Shown here piece by piece: positions 59,911 to 64,000 of a stretch of DNA of 64,000 nt (position 1 is its first letter; the number at the start of each line of letters is the position of its first letter). Origin of the DNA: Gluconacetobacter aggeris (GTDB lineage Bacteria > Pseudomonadota > Alphaproteobacteria > Acetobacterales > Acetobacteraceae); NCBI RefSeq assembly GCF_014174395.1, contig NZ_JABEQD010000006.1:167218-231217 (forward strand), written 5' to 3'. The position numbers and the translations under genes were made by a program. The notes beneath the pieces were generated by a model that made no database searches, was not told the DNA's origin, and saw only the letters and a program-made list of their open reading frames with translations.

Positions 59911-60915
59911 TTACCAGGCGGCGCGCACCGCCGCCTTCACCGAAGCCGGCAGAACGACATAATCCAGGCGGCTGGCAGCCGAATCGCCATTGTCGAAAGC
60001 CCAGCCGAAGAATTTCCGCACCGCAGCACCCTTGTCCGCATCCTTCGGCGGCTTCGGCACCAGCACATAGGTCGCGGAGACGATCGGCCACGCGCCCTGG
60101 CCCGGCGTGTCCAGCAGGTCGACCGCGAAATTGGTCGCACCCTTCCAGTCGGCAGCGCTGGCGGCCTTGGCAAAGCTGTCCAGGTTGGCGGTGACGAAAT
60201 CGCCGGCCTTGCCCTTCAGTTGCACCGTCGTCATGTGGTTGCGATTGGCATAGGCATATTCGACATAGCCAATACCGCCTTCGGTGTTGCGGACCGAGGC
60301 CGCGACGCCGTCATTGCCGCGGGCGCCCACGCCACCCGGCCAGGCAATCGAGCTGCCGGCGCCGACCGAATCGTGCCACGACTGCGATTCACGCGACAGG
60401 TACGAGGTGAACACGAAGGTCGTGCCCGAACCGTCCGCGCGATGAACCGTCGCGATGGGCAGGTCCGGCAGCTTCAGGCCCGGGTTCAGCGCCGTGATCT
60501 TCGGGTCGTTCCACGAGGAAATGGTACCCGCATAGATGTCGGCCAGCACGTCGCCCGTCAGGCGCAGCGCGTTGGCGTTCACACCCGGAACATTCACCAC
60601 CGGCACGATGCCGCCCATCACGGTCGGGAACTGGAACAGCGAACCTTTTTCCAGCTTGGCCGCATCCATCGGGGCATCGGACGCACCGAAATCGACCGTG
60701 CCGGCCAGGATCTGGTTCTGGCCCGCGCTGGAGCCAACGCTCTGGTAGTTCACGGCGACGCCGGTGGCGCGCTTGGCGGCGGCACCCCAGGCTTCGTAGA
60801 TCGGGGCGGCAAAGCTGGAGCCGGCTCCGGTGATGTCGGCGGCGTGCGCGACGGAGAGGGCAGCCGGACCAGCCGCAAACATAAGCGCGGCAAGGAATTT
60901 GACAGGACGACGCAT
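59911..60915 (-). CDS. pstS: Phosphate ABC transporter substrate-binding protein
   Basis: 334 residues from the ATG at 60915. Signal peptide MRRPVKFLAALMFAAGPAAL ending near AHA. Phosphate-binding motifs GAGSSFAAPIYEAW, VGSSAGQNQI, FGASDAPM and RADGSGTTFVF are present. It binds inorganic phosphate in the periplasm for the Pst transporter. It is downstream of phoR with a Pho-box-like repeat inside phoR, so it likely has its own promoter. The usual place beside pstC is not seen here. Confidence 0.93.
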   Translation of the reverse strand: MRRPVKFLAALMFAAGPAALSVAHAADITGAGSSFAAPIYEAWGAAAKRATGVAVNYQSVGSSAGQNQILAGTVDFGASDAPMDAAKLEKGSLFQFPTVMGGIVPVVNVPGVNANALRLTGDVLADIYAGTISSWNDPKITALNPGLKLPDLPIATVHRADGSGTTFVFTSYLSRESQSWHDSVGAGSSIAWPGGVGARGNDGVAASVRNTEGGIGYVEYAYANRNHMTTVQLKGKAGDFVTANLDSFAKAASAADWKGATNFAVDLLDTPGQGAWPIVSATYVLVPKPPKDADKGAAVRKFFGWAFDNGDSAASRLDYVVLPASVKAAVRAAW

Positions 60916-61000
60916 CGGGTTCCGTTCCTGGACGAGCATGACAGACAACCTGGGCAACGGCGACCAAGCGATATGGCACACCTGTCCCGGGTGCCCCCTC

Positions 61001-62296
61001 CTAGCCCGGATCAGCCGGCTGAGGGCATGATGTGTCTATGACAGTTTCATGACGTTTCAAAGACACGACCTCCCCGAACGGGAACCACACGGTAAAGGCC
61101 GTCCCCTTCCCCACCCGGCTTTCGACCGTCAGTCGCCCGTCATGCCGGTCGATGATATGCTTGACGATCGCCAGCCCCAGACCGGTCCCGGTCCGCCGGG
61201 CAGAACTTCCCTCGACGCGGTAGAAGCGCTCCGTCAGGCGCGGCAGGTGACGCGCCTCGATCCCCGGCCCGTTATCGGTCACGGTAAAGGCGATCCCCTG
61301 CCGGACACCCCCCTCCATTCCTGGTCCATGGATTTTGCCCGCGCCCACCACGCCCATCAGCGCGGCCGGCACCGTCTGGCGCACACGCAGGCCGATCGTC
61401 ACCGCGCGATCGCGCTCGTCCGATCCGTATTTGATCGCGTTCTCGATCAGGTTCAGCAGCACCTGGACCACCTGGTCGGCATCGCCGGCAAAATCCGACA
61501 AGCCGGCGGGCAGGTCGACAGCCAGGCTGGCCGGCCCGCCTTCCAGCAGGGGCATGGCCTCGTCACGCACGCGCGAGACGATGGCGGCGGGGCTGACCGT
61601 GCCGCGCGGCTTGCGGTGCTCGATCATCTGCACCCGCGACAGCATCAGCAACCGGTCCAGCAGGCGCTGCATCCGGCCCGCCTGCCCAGCCATGACTTCA
61701 AGAAAGCGCTGCTGCGCCGACGGATCGTCGGCAGCCGGCCCACGCAGCGTCTCGATAAAACCCGTCAGCGCCGCCAGCGGCGTGCGCAGCTCATGGCTGG
61801 CATAGGCCACGAAATCGGTCCGCATGCGCTCCAGCGCGTCGCGCTCACTCCCATCCTGCAGGGTGGCCAGCACCACCGACTGCCCCGGCCCGATGCTGAT
61901 CCTGCGGAACTGCCCACGCACCGCACGGCGAATCGGCACATCCAGCATCATATCCACTTCGGCCCGGTCGCCGTCCCGCAACCCCAGCACGGCGGACAGC
62001 GATGCCGGATGCCGCACGATCGCACCCAGGCTGTCGCCGAACAGTTCCCATGCGCCAGGCCCGGCATGCAGGATACGCCCCCCGGCATCCAGCACCAGAA
62101 CGGCCGCCGGCACCAGGTCCAGCGTCTCGATCATGCGCGACAAGGCATCGGCCGAGGGCGGAGCCGCATGGACGGAATCCCCTCCGGCCACGGACATTGT
62201 GGCGGCGCGCCGGCTGGCGATCATGCGCCACCCCATCGCCCCCGCCCCCAGCACCCCCAGGGCCGCCACGATATTCTCGGCCGCTATTGCGGACAT
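61001..62296 (-). CDS. phoR: Phosphate-regulon sensor histidine kinase
   Basis: 431 residues. One N-terminal membrane segment (ENIVAALGVLGAGAMGW), a PAS-like domain (AAVLVLDAGGRILHAGPGAW), the HisKA box with the phospho-acceptor His in YASHELRTPLAAL, and the ATP-binding N, G1 and G2 boxes (LLNLIENAIKYG, VTDNGPGIE, GTGLGLAIVKHI). It phosphorylates PhoB under low phosphate. It follows phoB on the same strand after 39 bp. Confidence 0.93.
   Translation of the reverse strand: MSAIAAENIVAALGVLGAGAMGWRMIASRRAATMSVAGGDSVHAAPPSADALSRMIETLDLVPAAVLVLDAGGRILHAGPGAWELFGDSLGAIVRHPASLSAVLGLRDGDRAEVDMMLDVPIRRAVRGQFRRISIGPGQSVVLATLQDGSERDALERMRTDFVAYASHELRTPLAALTGFIETLRGPAADDPSAQQRFLEVMAGQAGRMQRLLDRLLMLSRVQMIEHRKPRGTVSPAAIVSRVRDEAMPLLEGGPASLAVDLPAGLSDFAGDADQVVQVLLNLIENAIKYGSDERDRAVTIGLRVRQTVPAALMGVVGAGKIHGPGMEGGVRQGIAFTVTDNGPGIEARHLPRLTERFYRVEGSSARRTGTGLGLAIVKHIIDRHDGRLTVESRVGKGTAFTVWFPFGEVVSLKRHETVIDTSCPQPADPG
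61037..61055 (-). promoter_or_regulatory. Pho-box-like direct repeat upstream of pstS
   Basis: Plus-strand ATGACA at 61038 and ATGACG at 61049, an 11-bp period as in PhoB sites. It lies inside the 3' end of phoR, about 130 bp upstream of the pstS ATG. Confidence 0.65.
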
Positions 62297-62335
62297 GATT
62301 CAACTCCCGGCCCGGCATGCGCGCAGGCCCCGCAA

Positions 62336-63067
62336 TCAGGGGCGCGGGTCATCCAGCGCATAGCCGGCGGCCCGGACGGTCCGGACGATGTCGCCCTCCC
62401 CCGGCCCGTTCAGGATCAGGCGCAGACGCCTGATATGCACGTCGACCGTTCGCAGTTCCACATGCACCCCGCGTTCCCACACCCGCTGCAACAGATCCTC
62501 GCGTGAGAACACCTGGCGCGGATTGCGCAGGAAAAACTCCAGGATCCTGTATTCCGTGGGGCCCAGCGCCAACGCGCGCCCGTTGCGTTCGGCCCGATGG
62601 GCCACCGTGTCCATCGTGACATCGGCAAAACGCAGAACCTGCTCCATCGGCGGTGCCCGGCGCAGCAGGGCACGGATACGCGCCTGTAACGCCTCGATGC
62701 TGACGGGTTTGACCACATAATCGTCGGCACCGACATCCAGCCCGCGAATATTGTCCACCTCACCGGCCCGGGCAGTCAGCATCAGGATCGGCAGCGCGCG
62801 GGTCGCCTCCTGCTCGCGCAGGCGCCGACACACATCCAGCCCCGAGAGGCCGGGCAGCATCCAGTCCAGGATCATCAGGTCGGGCCGGCGCTCCGCGACA
62901 CGCGCCAGCGCCTGGTTGCCGTCCTCGGCCACGCCGACCTCGTATCCCAGTTTTTCCAGATTGTACCGCACCAGCATCAGCAGCGCGTCGTCATCCTCGA
63001 CCACCAGAACATATGCCCGGCGCGCGCCGCCTGCTGCCTCAGCCGTATCCGTCATCGTACCCGACAT
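62336..63067 (-). CDS. phoB: Phosphate-regulon response regulator
   Basis: About 243 residues. The receiver domain has acidic pocket residues in VLVVEDDDALL and phospho-acceptor Asp in LMILDWMLPGLSGLDV, with the Lys in DDYVVKPVSIEAL. The OmpR/PhoB winged helix has LTPTEYRIL-like LGPTEYRILEFFL, FSREDLLQRVW and VDVHIRRLRLIL. It binds the Pho boxes found in this window. Starts at 63067 and 63055 are both possible. Confidence 0.93.
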   Translation of the reverse strand: MSGTMTDTAEAAGGARRAYVLVVEDDDALLMLVRYNLEKLGYEVGVAEDGNQALARVAERRPDLMILDWMLPGLSGLDVCRRLREQEATRALPILMLTARAGEVDNIRGLDVGADDYVVKPVSIEALQARIRALLRRAPPMEQVLRFADVTMDTVAHRAERNGRALALGPTEYRILEFFLRNPRQVFSREDLLQRVWERGVHVELRTVDVHIRRLRLILNGPGEGDIVRTVRAAGYALDDPRP

Positions 63068-63080
63068 CACTTCGATTCCG

Positions 63081-63776
63081 TTATACCACCGGCAAGCCAC
63101 GCGGCCTTACGACCGGCAGTTGCTCACCCGTGGCGGCAAAATAAACACGTTCGGCGATATTGGTGGCGTGATCGCCGATCCGCTCCAGGTTCTTGGCGAT
63201 GAACAGCAGATGGGTGCAGGAGCGGATCGTACGCGGGTCCTCCATCATGTAGGTCACCAGCTCGCGGAACATGGCGGTATACAGCTCGTCCACCGCCGCG
63301 TCCGACTGCCAGACCTCGACCGCACGCTCGCTGTCCTGCTGGCTCATGGCGTCGATCGCCCGGCGCAGATTCTCCTGCACCAGCCGGCCCATGGTGCGCA
63401 ACCCACCCGGCGACAGGCGCGCGTCCCCGGCATCCAGCCGCAAGGTGCGGCGCGCGATGCTGGCGGCGCAATCGCCGATCCGCTCCAGGTCGCCCGAAAT
63501 CTTCATCGCCGCCACGATCTCGCGCAGGTCGCCCGCCATCGGCGCCCGCAGCGCCAGCAGGCGGATCGACAGGGTTTCGACCTCACGCTCCAGCTCGTCC
63601 ACCTGCGGATCACGCTCCGATGCCTCCATCGCCGCGTCCTCGTCGCGGTCGACGATCGCAGCCATCGCCATCGCCATCTGGCTTTCGACAATTCCGCCCA
63701 TCCGCACCAGCATCCCCCGGACCTGGTCCAGTTCCTGCTCGTAGCTGCTGACGGTGTGCGCCTGTTCCTTGACCAT
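63081..63776 (-). CDS. phoU: Phosphate-signalling protein PhoU
   Basis: 231 residues from the ATG at 63776. Two PhoU helical repeats are present, each with the metal-binding motif pattern: MKISGDLERIGDCAASIA and FIAKNLERIGDHATNIAERV. It connects the Pst transporter to PhoR and dampens the Pho response. It lies between pstB and phoB on the same strand. Confidence 0.94.
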   Translation of the reverse strand: MVKEQAHTVSSYEQELDQVRGMLVRMGGIVESQMAMAMAAIVDRDEDAAMEASERDPQVDELEREVETLSIRLLALRAPMAGDLREIVAAMKISGDLERIGDCAASIARRTLRLDAGDARLSPGGLRTMGRLVQENLRRAIDAMSQQDSERAVEVWQSDAAVDELYTAMFRELVTYMMEDPRTIRSCTHLLFIAKNLERIGDHATNIAERVYFAATGEQLPVVRPRGLPVV

Positions 63777-63801
63777 GGTGCGTCTCCCCTGCCCGCCGAA
63801 C

Positions 63802-64000
63802 TCAGCCGAACCGGCCGGTGATGTAATCCTGGGTGCGCCGCTCGCGCGGGGCGGTGAACATGCGGTCGGCACTGTCCACCTCGACCAGCTCGCCCATGTA
63901 GAAGAACGCCACCCGATCCGCGCAGCGCGCCGCCTGCTGCATGTTATGCGTCACGATCGCGATCGTGAACTCGCCTTTCAGCTCGTCCAGCAATTCCTCG
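63802..64000 (-). CDS. pstB: Phosphate ABC transporter ATP-binding protein, C-terminal part
   Basis: The frame begins outside the window. The visible C-terminal 65 or so residues include the switch His in [21 protein letters not shown], then [15 protein letters not shown] and the family ending QDYITGRFG. It is the ATPase of the Pst phosphate transporter. The phoU start is 25 bp downstream. pstC and pstA presumably lie beyond the right edge. Confidence 0.92.
   Translation of the reverse strand, partial: EELLDELKGEFTIAIVTHNMQQAARCADRVAFFYMGELVEVDSADRMFTAPRERRTQDYITGRFG

Overview
The window is a high-GC chromosomal segment of an acetic acid bacterium, most likely a Gluconacetobacter close to but not identical with G. 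diazotrophicus. The strongest evidence is the levansucrase / exo-levanase pair lsdA-lsdB. It is followed by a type II secretion operon in the order G-O-E-F-H-I-J-L-M-N-D(-K), an unusual arrangement described for G. diazotrophicus. LsdA here keeps that protein's catalytic numbering (Asp135, Asp309, Glu401) and its cysteine pair (339/395).

Layout. Bases 1-2264: a pyruvate:ferredoxin oxidoreductase (cut by the window edge) and a GltD/ferredoxin-type NAD(P)H oxidoreductase, with an FNR-like palindrome upstream. 2565-5752: cyanase, a sodium:solute symporter with its small partner, and a LysR regulator. 6045-11029: a divergent TonB receptor, amidase and P1-family Ntn hydrolase run, probably for nitrogenous organic compounds. 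11035-14469: a PhyH-type dioxygenase and a GGDEF-EAL protein. 14636-15541: a frameshifted FAD/NAD(P)-binding pseudogene. 16127-31081: lsdA, a hairpin, lsdB, a convergent lytic transglycosylase, and the 12-gene secretion operon that exports LsdA. 31103-32600: cysE, a 41-residue ORF, a decayed groES and a hypothetical gene. 33118-34251: a 1-Cys peroxiredoxin and a paralogue lacking cysteine, behind two palindromes. 34457-43984: two related TonB receptors flanking a MASE1-GGDEF diguanylate cyclase and a Tat-exported phospholipase C. 44329-47559: a GNAT acetyltransferase, catalase, and divergent OxyR. 47626-53575: an RND efflux operon (pump, adaptor, outer-membrane factor). 54060-57744: ilvD, a CBS-pair protein and a LysR regulator. 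57898-64000: an OprO/P-like porin, pstS, phoR, phoB, phoU and the end of pstB.

The genes form functional blocks. One is extracellular sucrose-to-levan metabolism with its own secretion machine. One is phosphate starvation, where 11-bp-period Pho-box-like repeats precede the porin and pstS, and a phospholipase C sits behind a TonB receptor. One is peroxide defence (katA/oxyR and the peroxiredoxin pair). One is nitrogen scavenging (cyanase, amidase, P1 hydrolase). No tRNA, rRNA, CRISPR array or intact insertion sequence was recognised. Three non-coding sites carry palindromic sequences that resemble one another and may be a dispersed repeat family.
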